A stretch of 64,000 nucleotides of DNA, from contig NZ_JAFREL010000036.1 in assembly GCF_017377655.1 (NCBI RefSeq), forward strand, positions 1 to 64,000, given 5' to 3'. Origin of the DNA: Candidatus Enterococcus ferrettii. GTDB lineage: Bacteria; Bacillota; Bacilli; Lactobacillales; Enterococcaceae. A model generated the notes under the pieces. The model worked only from the letters and a program-made list of their open reading frames with translations, ran no database searches and was not told where the DNA came from. Every line of letters starts with the position of its first letter. Positions within the stretch are counted from its first letter, which is position 1. The position numbers were made by a program, and so were the translations under genes. Of this stretch, positions 26,651 through 35,738 are shown piece by piece.

Positions 26651-28687
26651 ATGGAAACAAAGTATCAAGCACTCTTTTCGCCATTGAAAGTAGGATCGGT
26701 GGAGCTGCCGAACCGAATTGCTATGATGCCGATGGGAGTATTTTCTCCACGTTTGTTGAACATGGACACCATTGCTTACACTAAAGACGGTGCAGATTAC
26801 TATATTGAGCGCGCCAAGGGTGGTACTGGGCTGATTATTACCGGATTGATGCCAGTTGTTGACAACATGGGTTTTTGTATTCTAAGTAATCCTGAAGGCT
26901 ATGTGAAGGATATGAAGTATTTGGCCGAAGGGGTTCATGCAGCCGGCAGTAAAGTTTTTGTTCAGTTGACTGCTTTAACAGGTCGGGCTAATCATGGCTT
27001 AACGGGTATTACACCGGCTCCAGCACCGATTCAAAATGTTTGGGATCCAACCAAGATGGATATCGGAATGACCAAGGATGAAATTCATCAATACGTGAAG
27101 AATTTTGCGGAAGGTGCGAAGCTGGTTCAGGATGCCGGCGGCGATGGCGTGGAAATTCATGCGGTTCATGAAGGATACCTTCTTGATCAATTTGTTATTT
27201 CCTTCTTTAACCGTCGGACTGACGAATATGGTGGTTCTTTAGAAAATCGTTTGCGAATTATTAAAGAAATTGTAGAAGCAATTAAGGAAAAATGCGGCGT
27301 AGATTTTCCAGTATCCATGCGATATAGTGTGAAAAGCTATATCAAAGATTTTAACCGAGGTGCAATTCCAGGTGAAAAATTTGAAGAAAAAGGTCGTGAC
27401 TATGAAGAGTCCTTTGTTGTGGCGAAAAAGCTGGAGGAATTTGGCTATGATATGCTGAACTGCGATAACGGAAGCTATGATTCGTGGTTCTGGGCACATC
27501 CACCAATGTATATGCCAAAAGCCTGTAATCTAGAAGATGTCATGAAATTAAAAGATGTAGTAGATATTCCGATTGTGTGTGCTGGACGTTTTGATAATCC
27601 AGAATTAGCTAACCGGGTAATCGAAGAAGGCAAATTAGACATGATGGGTATGGGACGACCTTTGTTAGCTGATCCAGAAATTGTGAACAAATTTGCGGAA
27701 GATCGTTTAGCAGATATTCGACCATGTATCTACTGTCATCAAGGCTGTTTAGGTCGAATATTCCAAGGCAAAGATATTTCCTGTGCAGTGAATTCTGCCT
27801 GCGGTCGTGAAAAAAGTTTTGCTTTGACATCTGCTGAAACACCTAAGAAAGTTTTAGTAGTCGGTGGGGGGATCGGCGGAATGGAAGCTGCTCGGGTAGC
27901 GGCCATTCGTGGTCATCAAGTAGATCTAATGGAAAAAACTGATCAACTAGGTGGTGTATTTGTAGCAGCAGCAACACCAGATTTCAAAGAAGATGATCGG
28001 CAGTTACTCGAATGGTACAAGAAACAAATGAAGGATTTAACTATCAATGTGCAAATGAACACCGAAGTTACCGAAGCTATGACCAAAGGGTATGATGAAA
28101 TTTTCGTTGCCACGGGTGCCAATGAAAGAAAATTGCCTATCCCGGGCTTCGAGAGTGACCATGTAGCCTACGCAATTGATGCCCTGCGTCACAAAGAAAT
28201 TACTGGAGAAAACGTAGTAATTGTTGGCGGAGGTTTGACCGGTTGTGAAATTGCCTATGACTTGGCTCGCAAAGGTAAAAAGGTAACTATCATTGAAGCT
28301 AGCGAAACCATTATAAACGCATTTGGTTTATCGGCAGCTAACTATAATATGATGATGGAGCTGTTGGAGTATTATAAAGTAACGGTCATAAAAAACGCGG
28401 TTGTTGATAAATACGAAAATGACATTGCTTATGTGACCGAAACGGTCAAAAACTATCCAAACGTGGCCAATCGTGCACAGCATATGTTTGCTCTTGGAGT
28501 TCAAGGCATGCCGAAACCCCATGAAATTCCGGCGGATGATATTGTGGTTTCAGTGGGCTATCTACCAGACGATCGACTATATAAAGCAGTCAAAGGTGAA
28601 CATGTACATTTGATTGGTGATGCTAAGAAGCCGACCAATGTAATGGATGCAATTTGGGCAGCTTACGAAACTGCAATGAGGGTTTAG
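26651..28687 (+). CDS. Fe-S flavin oxidoreductase of the Old Yellow Enzyme family
   Basis: A 678-residue enzyme with an FMN TIM barrel (residues 1-350), a [4Fe-4S] motif (CIYCHQGC then C in DISCAVN, about 361-383), and an FAD/NAD(P) reductase domain (VLVVGGGIGGMEAA near 403, NVVIVGGGLTGCEIA near 520). The layout is that of 2,4-dienoyl-CoA reductase, 2-enoate reductase and bile-acid or trimethylamine dehydrogenase relatives; the substrate cannot be named. AGGAGG precedes the ATG. Codon style matches the neighbours. Divergent from its likely AraC regulator. Confidence 0.87.
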   Translation: METKYQALFSPLKVGSVELPNRIAMMPMGVFSPRLLNMDTIAYTKDGADYYIERAKGGTGLIITGLMPVVDNMGFCILSNPEGYVKDMKYLAEGVHAAGSKVFVQLTALTGRANHGLTGITPAPAPIQNVWDPTKMDIGMTKDEIHQYVKNFAEGAKLVQDAGGDGVEIHAVHEGYLLDQFVISFFNRRTDEYGGSLENRLRIIKEIVEAIKEKCGVDFPVSMRYSVKSYIKDFNRGAIPGEKFEEKGRDYEESFVVAKKLEEFGYDMLNCDNGSYDSWFWAHPPMYMPKACNLEDVMKLKDVVDIPIVCAGRFDNPELANRVIEEGKLDMMGMGRPLLADPEIVNKFAEDRLADIRPCIYCHQGCLGRIFQGKDISCAVNSACGREKSFALTSAETPKKVLVVGGGIGGMEAARVAAIRGHQVDLMEKTDQLGGVFVAAATPDFKEDDRQLLEWYKKQMKDLTINVQMNTEVTEAMTKGYDEIFVATGANERKLPIPGFESDHVAYAIDALRHKEITGENVVIVGGGLTGCEIAYDLARKGKKVTIIEASETIINAFGLSAANYNMMMELLEYYKVTVIKNAVVDKYENDIAYVTETVKNYPNVANRAQHMFALGVQGMPKPHEIPADDIVVSVGYLPDDRLYKAVKGEHVHLIGDAKKPTNVMDAIWAAYETAMRV

Positions 28688-28734
28688 TTTTCTGCTTATA
28701 TAATAGAAGTATTCGCTAGTTTCTTTTAAAAGTG

Positions 28735-28780
28735 AAAAGGCAAACTTGAGAAGAATTTTTGTCTCAATGTTTGCCTTTTT
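28735..28780 (+). terminator. Terminator of the flavin oxidoreductase gene
   Basis: AAAAGGCAAAC and GTTTGCCTTTT arms with an inner GAGA/TCTC stem, ending in a T run. Confidence 0.75.
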
Positions 28781-28823
28781 GACGTGTTTAGTTTAAAGAA
28801 GGCAAAAAGATATTCACCTTCAC

Positions 28824-28851
28824 TAGACAATCTGCGCATTTGTACTATAAT
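28824..28851 (+). promoter_or_regulatory. Promoter of dapL-lysA-dapF
   Basis: TAGACA and a perfect TATAAT are 16 bp apart. The predicted start is near 28858, about 60 nt before dapL. Confidence 0.6.
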
Positions 28852-28917
28852 ATTAGAAACTGTCAATACTATTTTAATCGAATAAACAGAATAATTTCAC
28901 TGATGAAGGATGATACG

Positions 28918-30075
28918 ATGATTGAGCTTGAGATACAAGAATTAGAAGAATTAGTCACTAAGATGCGCCGAGACCTACATCAAATTCCCGAATTAGGTTT
29001 AGAAGAATTTCAGACAGCTAAATATATTCGTGAGAGGCTGGCTTCTTTTGGTATCACAGAAATCTATGAAGTGGTTAACACAGGAACGATTGCGGTAATC
29101 CGGAGTGAACGACCAGGTAAGACAATAGCTTATCGTTCAGATATTGATGCCTTGCCGGTAGAGGAACAAACGGGCTATGATTTTGCTTCAAAAACATCAG
29201 GAAAAATGCATGCTTGTGGACACGATGGTCATATGTCAACTCTGTTAGGGTTTGCAGGCTATTTAACAAATCACCCGGAAAAAGTTCGAGGAACAATTGT
29301 TTTGGTTTTCCAACCAGCTGAGGAAGGACCAGGTGGCGCTCAGTTAATCGTAGATACAGGGATTTTACAGGAGTTAGGTGTAGAAGAAATTGTGGGACTA
29401 CATGTTTTTCCAGATTTGCCCGCGGGTAAAATTTCTTGTCGTCCAGGACCGATGATGGCGCGTAACGCCGAAGTCACGATTATTGTTAAGGGACTAAGTT
29501 CTCACGGCGCTCAACCACAGCAAGGAGAAGATGCAATCGTGGCAACTGGTGGAATTATTTCCGGATTATCCAGTATTTTAGCCCGTAACATCAGCCCATT
29601 AGATAATGTTGTTTTAACTTTTGGAACCATCCATGGTGGAGAAGCGATGAACATTATCGCTCAAGAGGTCACTTTGCATGGTACGATGCGAGCTTTTGAT
29701 GATAAGGTTTACGATGAAGTCGTTCGACGGATTGATCTAATTGCTTTGGAAATTGCTAAAGGTTATGGTTGTGAAGCGGAAGTTATTTTCAATCATATGT
29801 ATCGAGTGGTGGATAACGATCCCCGTATGGTGGGAGCCTTGGAAAAACTTGCAGCTGATTATTATGTGGAAACACCGCCATATTTAATTGCGGAAGATTT
29901 CTCAATGTATCAAACCGTTATGCCGGGAATGTTCTTCTTCTTGGGTATCCGTGATGAAGAAAAAGGATACACCTATCCTTTACACAGCGGAAAAATGAAA
30001 TTTGATGAAAAGCACTTATTATTAGGAATTCAAACGTTTGTAAACTTAATCGACGCATTGAACGAGGGGAAATAA
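28918..30075 (+). CDS. dapL: M20 family N-acetyldiaminopimelate deacetylase
   Basis: A 385-residue M20D amidohydrolase. Metal-binding motifs are HACGHDGHMS (about residue 100), AEEGPGGAQ (about 138) and GLHVFPDLPAGK. Related enzymes cleave hippurate, N-acetyl amino acids or N-acetyl-LL-diaminopimelate. Being first in an operon with lysA and dapF, and with dapH elsewhere in the window, strongly supports the diaminopimelate role (as YkuR in Bacillus). The start at 28918 follows AAGGATGATACG; the ATG at 28840 lies inside the promoter. Confidence 0.85.
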   Translation: MIELEIQELEELVTKMRRDLHQIPELGLEEFQTAKYIRERLASFGITEIYEVVNTGTIAVIRSERPGKTIAYRSDIDALPVEEQTGYDFASKTSGKMHACGHDGHMSTLLGFAGYLTNHPEKVRGTIVLVFQPAEEGPGGAQLIVDTGILQELGVEEIVGLHVFPDLPAGKISCRPGPMMARNAEVTIIVKGLSSHGAQPQQGEDAIVATGGIISGLSSILARNISPLDNVVLTFGTIHGGEAMNIIAQEVTLHGTMRAFDDKVYDEVVRRIDLIALEIAKGYGCEAEVIFNHMYRVVDNDPRMVGALEKLAADYYVETPPYLIAEDFSMYQTVMPGMFFFLGIRDEEKGYTYPLHSGKMKFDEKHLLLGIQTFVNLIDALNEGK

Positions 30076-30076
30076 T

Positions 30077-31375
30077 ATGGAAATGACAGTAAAAAATGGA
30101 CATTTATTTTGGGATGGCTGTGACACGGTAGAATTAGCAAAAACTTATGGTACGCCACTTTACGTTTTCTCACAAAGTATTATTGAAGAACGCTGCCAGG
30201 AATTGCGTCGAGACTTTGTTAATAAATACGATAGGGTTCGAGTTGCCTATGCCAGTAAAGCTTTTTCAACCATGGCGATGCTGAAAATTATCGAAAAGCA
30301 AGGCTTCTCATTGGAAGTTCTTTCTGATGGTGAGTTGCATACAGCGTTACAAGCTGGATTTCCAGTAGAAAAAATCGAAATCAACGGCAACAATAAATCA
30401 CTGGCTGAGCTAGAAATGGCTATCGACAATGGGATTGGCCGGATTATCGTAGACAGCTTACAAGAAGTAGATACGATTTCAGCTTTGGCGCAAGAAAAAA
30501 ATAAAACCGTTAATGTTTTGTTCCGGATTACTCCAGAAGTGAATGTGGAAACTCATTCCTTTATTTCGACTGGTCAAAAAGATTCTAAGTTTGGTATTCC
30601 AATTAATGAAGACATTTTATTCCCACAAGTGCAAAAAGCGATTAACGCAGAGGGAATTAATTTCCTAGGCTTCCATTTTCATGTAGGCAGTCAGTTGTCT
30701 GACAATAGTGCTCATTTGGGCGCTGTAGATATTGCACTAGACTTAGTAAAAATGGTGAAAGAACGATTTGATTACGAAATCAGTGAATTGAATTTTGGTG
30801 GCGGCTTTGGTGTACGCTATACCGATGAAGATATTCGTCAGCCCTTTGCTTATTTCTTAGCTCCGATGATGGATAAATTGTTAGCGTTCTGTGAAAAAGA
30901 AAACTACCCGCAGCCAGCCGTTGTGATTGAACCAGGTCGCAGCATAGTAGCTGAGGCTGGAATATCTTTGCATACGATTGGAGCGATCAAAGAATTGCCA
31001 GGAATTCGTAAATATGTCAGTATAGATGGTGGGATGACGGATAATATTCGCCCGGGTCTTTACGAAGCAAAATATACGGGAATATTAGCAAACAAAGCAG
31101 ATCAAGCTGTGGCAGAAACAGTAACGGTTTCTGGTAAAGCCTGCGAAAGTACAGATATCTTGGTAAAGGATATTGAGTTGCCAGAAGTTGAAACGGAGGA
31201 TATTTTTGCAACCTTCTCAACTGGTGCATATGGCTACTCAATGGCCAGCAATTACAACAAACTAGCAATTCCAGCGGTAGTCTTAGTGAAGGATGGCCAG
31301 GCTGATTTAATTGTAAAACGTCAAACCTTAGAGCAAATGATCCAAAACGAAGTAATTCCGGAATCACTGAAATAA
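30077..31375 (+). CDS. lysA: Diaminopimelate decarboxylase
   Basis: A 432-residue PLP enzyme that makes lysine. The PLP-Lys is in AYASKAFST (about residue 60), with HFHVGSQ, NFGGGFGVRYT, EPGRSIVAEAG and the C-terminal ACESTDILVKD, which places the substrate Cys. One nt separates it from dapL. Confidence 0.95.
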   Translation: MEMTVKNGHLFWDGCDTVELAKTYGTPLYVFSQSIIEERCQELRRDFVNKYDRVRVAYASKAFSTMAMLKIIEKQGFSLEVLSDGELHTALQAGFPVEKIEINGNNKSLAELEMAIDNGIGRIIVDSLQEVDTISALAQEKNKTVNVLFRITPEVNVETHSFISTGQKDSKFGIPINEDILFPQVQKAINAEGINFLGFHFHVGSQLSDNSAHLGAVDIALDLVKMVKERFDYEISELNFGGGFGVRYTDEDIRQPFAYFLAPMMDKLLAFCEKENYPQPAVVIEPGRSIVAEAGISLHTIGAIKELPGIRKYVSIDGGMTDNIRPGLYEAKYTGILANKADQAVAETVTVSGKACESTDILVKDIELPEVETEDIFATFSTGAYGYSMASNYNKLAIPAVVLVKDGQADLIVKRQTLEQMIQNEVIPESLK

Positions 31376-31393
31376 GCATGCTAGGAGCAACTT

Positions 31394-32224
31394 ATGAGAA
31401 TACCTTTTAACAAAATGCAAGGTGCTGGTAATGATTTTATTGTGGTTAACAATATTGAACTGAATTTAACTGGCGAACAATTAAGCCGATTGGCAAAACA
31501 AACATGTGAACGTCGAGTTTCGGTAGGGGCAGATACATTGATCGCCATTGAAACAGCAAAAAGCGCTGGTGATTTTTATGCTCGTTATTACAATTCTGAT
31601 GGTTCGGAAGCGGAAATGTGTGGAAACGGTGCCCGATGTGTTGCCCGGTTTGCCTACGAGACTGGCTTAGCGTCAGAAGAAATGGTAATCGAATCAATCG
31701 CAGGAGACGTACCAGCACAACGGTTGTCTGAGCGGATTTACCGAGTACAGTTGAATTCACCGACTGTGTTTAAGCAAGATTTAGTTTTGCAGATAGAAGG
31801 TCGAGATTTGACAGTAGATTATGTGGAGCTTGGCAATCCAGGAATTCCACATTTAGTCGTACATTATCCTGATTTAGCTATGACTCAATTGGAGACGATC
31901 CTTGATTTGGGACGTGAGCTGCGTAATCACCCATCCTTTGAGAAAGGTGCCAATGTAAACTTTTACGATCTTTTACGAGATGGACATATAGTTGAACGAA
32001 CCTATGAGCGTGGGGTTGAAGATTTCACTTTGGCGTGTGGAACAGGAACCGGCTCAACTGCTTATGTTCTAAACAAAAAAGGTCTGACGCCGGATAATCC
32101 AGTAAAGGTAGAAGTATTAGGTGGCCAACTTCAAGTTAATGTCGAAGGCGAGAATCTCTTTTTGATCGGGGATACTAACCGTGTGGTAGAGGGTACTATT
32201 ATTGATGAAAATTTAAGAGTATAA
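31394..32224 (+). CDS. dapF: Diaminopimelate epimerase
   Basis: A 276-residue epimerase with both catalytic cysteines: AEMCGNGARC (about 73) and LACGTGTGST (about 220). Converts LL- to meso-diaminopimelate for lysA and possibly for the cell wall. TAGGAGC precedes the ATG. Last gene of the operon. Confidence 0.95.
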   Translation: MRIPFNKMQGAGNDFIVVNNIELNLTGEQLSRLAKQTCERRVSVGADTLIAIETAKSAGDFYARYYNSDGSEAEMCGNGARCVARFAYETGLASEEMVIESIAGDVPAQRLSERIYRVQLNSPTVFKQDLVLQIEGRDLTVDYVELGNPGIPHLVVHYPDLAMTQLETILDLGRELRNHPSFEKGANVNFYDLLRDGHIVERTYERGVEDFTLACGTGTGSTAYVLNKKGLTPDNPVKVEVLGGQLQVNVEGENLFLIGDTNRVVEGTIIDENLRV

Positions 32225-32266
32225 AAAGCTCAGGCTGTACCCCCAAAATGCAGCCTAGGCTTTTTT
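32223..32266 (+). terminator. Terminator of dapL-lysA-dapF
   Basis: An imperfect AAAAGC..AGGCTG / CAGCCT..GGCTTTT stem ends in TTTTTT, directly at the dapF stop. Confidence 0.7.
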
Positions 32267-32943
32267 GTGCGCTACAGTATTTACGATTATCAAAAATTTG
32301 AGTTCAGGTCAACTATTTTCTGTGAATCGCTTCTATTGATCCCTTAGCTGCAGGAATAAACCGAATAGTTGCTACTCCTGAAATATATTGAGTATTTTGA
32401 AGCATCTTAAAAAAAAAGAACCCAAAAGGAATATAGAATAAGTTAAACTATAAATACAGAGTGAAACCAAAAGTGCAGAAGCAAAAGGGAATAACTCCGC
32501 AGCTAATTAGTCATTTTCGTTTATCACTACCAATTTTGTTTTTTTCCTTTTTATATATTCTCTCAGAAGAGTACCTCTAGTTTCTAAAACTGGAGGTACT
32601 TTTCGTACTTGTAAGGATTTAACTCCTTTTTTTAACGGAACAATTAAAATGAAGATAGATGCAAAATAATGGTAAAGAATCATCTGCTTTATGGTTTATA
32701 TTTGTTTAAATGCTGCATTATCTACAGCAAGGATTTCAAGACAAGTCATTTGTGAAGCTGATAGCTAGTGTGATTGGTTTTAATATCCATACTTTAATAC
32801 TGCCATTTATAGCTGGAGAAATGGGTCAACAGAAAATGAAGCCAAGGGATGTTTAGAGGCAAAAGTATAAAGGAGAGTATAGGCATATTAAAGAGCAACA
32901 GAGAAAAAACATGCTATCATAAAAAGAAAAAAAGGTGATAGCA
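32267..32943. other. Non-coding stretch with an orphan terminator
   Basis: Nearly 700 nt without a convincing gene. It holds a terminator-like hairpin (32571-32605) and a 48-residue frame at 32710-32856 without a ribosome site, whose hydrophobic middle (VKLIASVIGFNIHTLILPF) may be the remnant of a membrane protein. The final part contains the ribosome site of the next gene. Confidence 0.5.
32571..32605 (+). terminator. Orphan terminator-like hairpin
   Basis: AGTACCTC/GAGGTACT arms with an inner AGTTT/AAACT stem, then TTTT. No gene ends nearby on this strand, so it may end a small RNA or belong to a lost gene. Confidence 0.5.
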
Positions 32944-33627
32944 ATGACAGATCAAACGAAGAAAACAGTTCAGATTAAGGAATTAGAAAGTGACCTTCAA
33001 GCGTTTATAATGCAGCAGACACCAGAGATGAATCAAGAATCAAAACTTTCCTATCAAAATTTGTTAAATTATCGTTTCCAGTATATCAATAAATTATTGA
33101 TCCAAGAAATTCACATTACGAATCAATTTGACCATGAATTAAAGCATAAGATTCGTAATGAGCAAGTCCACATTCAAAACGTCAATGATGCCTTGAAAAC
33201 TAAAGAAACAAGAGGGCAAAAACTTGCGGATGGTATCGCTAAATTTGGAGGCAGCTGGCCATTCATCATTATATTTCTACTTATCTTAGCTATATGGATT
33301 GTTTTGAATACGCTGCCTTTGTTTTTTCAACCATTTGACAAATTTCCTTTTATACTGTTAAATTTAGCACTTTCTTGTTTAGCGGCAATTCAAGCCCCTA
33401 TTATTTTGATGAGCCAAAATCGTCAGGCCGATCGTGACCGGGTAGAGGCGGACAATGATTATCAAGTCAATGTCAAAGCGGAAGTAGAAATACATTTGCT
33501 TCACGAGAAACTTGATTATCTGATGTCAACTAAATGGCAGCATATTCTTGACTTGCAAAAGCTGCAAGTTGAGATCTTACAAGAACTTATGGCTCAAAAT
33601 AAAACAGATAAGCACAATAAAAATTAA
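32944..33627 (+). CDS. DUF1003 family membrane protein
   Basis: A 227-residue protein with two membrane segments (about residues 95-120 and 130-150) between a charged N-terminal region and a coiled C-terminus. The family segment GSWPFIIIFLLILAIWIVLN and the later ILMSQNRQADRDR fit DUF1003, whose function is unknown. ATG 32944 follows AAGGTGATAGCA; the in-frame GTG at 32935 is part of the ribosome site. Confidence 0.8.
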   Translation: MTDQTKKTVQIKELESDLQAFIMQQTPEMNQESKLSYQNLLNYRFQYINKLLIQEIHITNQFDHELKHKIRNEQVHIQNVNDALKTKETRGQKLADGIAKFGGSWPFIIIFLLILAIWIVLNTLPLFFQPFDKFPFILLNLALSCLAAIQAPIILMSQNRQADRDRVEADNDYQVNVKAEVEIHLLHEKLDYLMSTKWQHILDLQKLQVEILQELMAQNKTDKHNKN

Positions 33628-34064
33628 GATAAAAGTTCTTCTAACAGAAAAAAGTAAGTGAATCTATGGTAGTTGGTCAGTCTTCTATTATTAAGAGCAC
33701 AACAATCGAAATATAAGAAGAGAGATTAACAGTCATAGAAAGATTTGTTTCCAAGAAATTTAACGAGTGCTATAAATGCAAAAATATATTTGTTCCTAAA
33801 ATACAAAAGTTTTACTTCTGGCTTCTTTTGGGAGTTTCTTAAATCGCTGTGTCTAAATTCCCAGGCCGAGGTCAAGCTGACTAAAATAATTACTATCAAA
33901 GATGTTAGGCATCTAGTGTTACAATACACTCAAAAAAATAATGTGCTTTTGCCAACAAGCTATTGAAGGAAATAATGGAATAAGAATTAAGGAGTAAAAT
34001 ATCGACTCAGAGTATGATTGCTCTGGATCTTTTTGGTGTTAACCAAAAAGCTGTTCCTCAGTAG
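33628..34064. other. Intergenic stretch
   Basis: About 430 nt of A/T-rich DNA. A 73-codon frame on the plus strand (33745-33966) has no ribosome site or recognisable product. A 9-bp hairpin (CTTTTTGGT/ACCAAAAAG, about 34029-34050) stands just before the left inverted repeat of the ATPase cassette. I see nothing else. Confidence 0.5.
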
Positions 34065-34095
34065 ATCGTAATTCAGTAGTTTATGATATACTAAA
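34065..34095 (+). repeat. Left 31-bp inverted repeat around the ATPase gene
   Basis: ATCGTAATTCAGTAG is followed by eight variable bases and ATACTAAA. The reverse complement with the same two blocks and the same spacing occurs at 35626-35656. The right block contains a TATACT-type -10 for the ATPase gene. Confidence 0.7.
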
Positions 34096-34122
34096 TGCAA
34101 ATGAAATAGATGAGGTGAAGTG

Positions 34123-35526
34123 ATGTTTGTAGGAAGGAAGCAGGAGCTTGTAGAACTGGAGGAACGATTAGCCAGTGAACAGTTTGAATTCGTTGCAATG
34201 TATGGTCGACGGCGGATTGGAAAGTCCAGACTGTTGGAAGAGTTTGTTCAAGGTAAACAGACCATTTTCTTTACAGCGGATCAATTTGGGCCAGCCATTA
34301 ATCTTGCTAATTTGAGTCAAGCAATCAATGACTTAACTGAACCAGATGATTCAACTAAAAATTTTGCTACTTTTATGGCAGCTTTTGATGCAGTAGCTAA
34401 GCTTGCCCAGGCTTCGGATGAACCAGTTGTCTTTGTTATTGATGACTACCCTCATTTAGCGAAATCAAATGAAGGACTTGCTGAAGAGCTGCTAGAAATC
34501 ATTGAAAAATCTTATCAGAATAGTGGTAATTTACTAGTGATTCTAACTGGATCACAAGTTTCCTTTATGAAGGAACAAGTTCTAGGTAGCAAAAGTCCTC
34601 TTAATGAGAAAATCACTGGACAAATAAATCTGTTGCCATTAACTTTTACTGAGGCTCATACGCTCCTAGCGAGAATCCCTAAGGAAGTTTTTATGACTAT
34701 TTATGGCTTAACAGGAGGCATTCCCTTTTATCTTGAAATGTTTAATGACAGCTTATCTTTGAAGGAAAATATTTTAACCAATATGCTGCGTAAAAATACT
34801 TTTTTATACGAAGAGCCTAGCAACTTGTTAATGCAGGAATTGCGAACACCAAATCGTTACAACGATATTATTACCGCTATTGCTTCAGGTGCAACTGAGG
34901 TTAGAGAAATTGTCAATAGAACTGGTATTGAATCTGGCCCGTTAACTAAGTATTTGGAAACACTGATTGACTTAGAAATAGTTGAGAAAAGAACGGCATT
35001 AACTGAAATTGGAAAAAACAAGCCAACTTATGTGATCTCGGATGGCTTATTCCGTTTCTGGTACCTTTATGTTCCTAAATACAAGCAGTTTATTGAAACT
35101 GAACGGACAGAGTTGATTTGGAAATATATTGCCGAGGATATTTTGCAGTTTACCTCAAAAACTTTTGAAGATTATTGTCGTAGCTGGCTGGTAGAGAAAA
35201 ACGGAAGTGAGCGGATGGCCATTTCACTCACTGAAGTTGGTTCTTGGTGGGGGAATCCATCCACTGGAAAAAATAAGAATGCTCAACAGCAAAAAGTCAA
35301 TGTGGTTGGACTGGGTGCTGAAGAAGAAGATTTGTTACTAGGTGATTGCTACTGGCGAAATGAAAAAATTGATTTGCCAGCAGCTGAACAACTGATAGAG
35401 CATAGTAAATATTTTCCATACGCTACTAAAGAATTGGTTTTATTCTCCAAAAGAGGTTTCACTAAGCAAGTGAAGGAACTTGCAAGAGAGAAAAAAATTC
35501 GTTTAATTTCATTGGCAGAGATGTAG
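34123..35526 (+). CDS. ATPase of the ATPase_2/DUF234 type
   Basis: A 467-residue AAA+-like P-loop ATPase. Walker A is in YGRRRIGKSRLLEEF (about 26-40) and the Walker B-like VVFVIDDYPHLA near 105. The C-terminal part with LFRFWYLYVPKY (about 310) and a restriction-endonuclease-like fold is DUF234. The family is widespread, of unknown role, and often moves between genomes. GAGGTG lies 5 nt before ATG 34123; the GTG at 34120 is part of that spacing. It has its own promoter and terminator and is bounded by 31-bp inverted repeats, unlike the surrounding genes. Confidence 0.8.
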   Translation: MFVGRKQELVELEERLASEQFEFVAMYGRRRIGKSRLLEEFVQGKQTIFFTADQFGPAINLANLSQAINDLTEPDDSTKNFATFMAAFDAVAKLAQASDEPVVFVIDDYPHLAKSNEGLAEELLEIIEKSYQNSGNLLVILTGSQVSFMKEQVLGSKSPLNEKITGQINLLPLTFTEAHTLLARIPKEVFMTIYGLTGGIPFYLEMFNDSLSLKENILTNMLRKNTFLYEEPSNLLMQELRTPNRYNDIITAIASGATEVREIVNRTGIESGPLTKYLETLIDLEIVEKRTALTEIGKNKPTYVISDGLFRFWYLYVPKYKQFIETERTELIWKYIAEDILQFTSKTFEDYCRSWLVEKNGSERMAISLTEVGSWWGNPSTGKNKNAQQQKVNVVGLGAEEEDLLLGDCYWRNEKIDLPAAEQLIEHSKYFPYATKELVLFSKRGFTKQVKELAREKKIRLISLAEM

Positions 35527-35528
35527 AT

Positions 35529-35580
35529 AAAACTAGCTAGAAAGAACTGAGTCAACTCAGAGTCTTTCTAGCTAGTTTTT
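35529..35580 (+). terminator. Terminator of the ATPase gene
   Basis: A 17-bp stem (AAAACTAGCTAGAAAGA and complement) carries an inner CTGAGT/ACTCAG stem and ends in TTTTT, 2 nt past the stop. Confidence 0.8.
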
Positions 35581-35625
35581 ATTCCTGATAAAAAAGGCGG
35601 TATTAAAAAAATATACAGTAAAAAA

Positions 35626-35656
35626 TTTAGTATCTTACGATCTACTGAATTACGAT
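35626..35656 (-). repeat. Right 31-bp inverted repeat around the ATPase gene
   Basis: Reverse-complement copy of 34065-34095: 15 and 8 outer bases identical, 8 middle bases different. Both repeats point inward toward the ATPase gene. Confidence 0.7.
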
Positions 35657-35738
35657 TATAAATTTTTTCTGCAGGAAAAGATCAAAAGAAGCTTGCTTTA
35701 GAGAGGTTATTCTATCAATCGCAGATCCGATGATTTCT

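Noticed and set aside
33745..33966. 73-residue plus-strand frame
   Set aside because: No ribosome site, no recognisable domain, and odd composition for a gene; overlapped by an equally long frame on the other strand.
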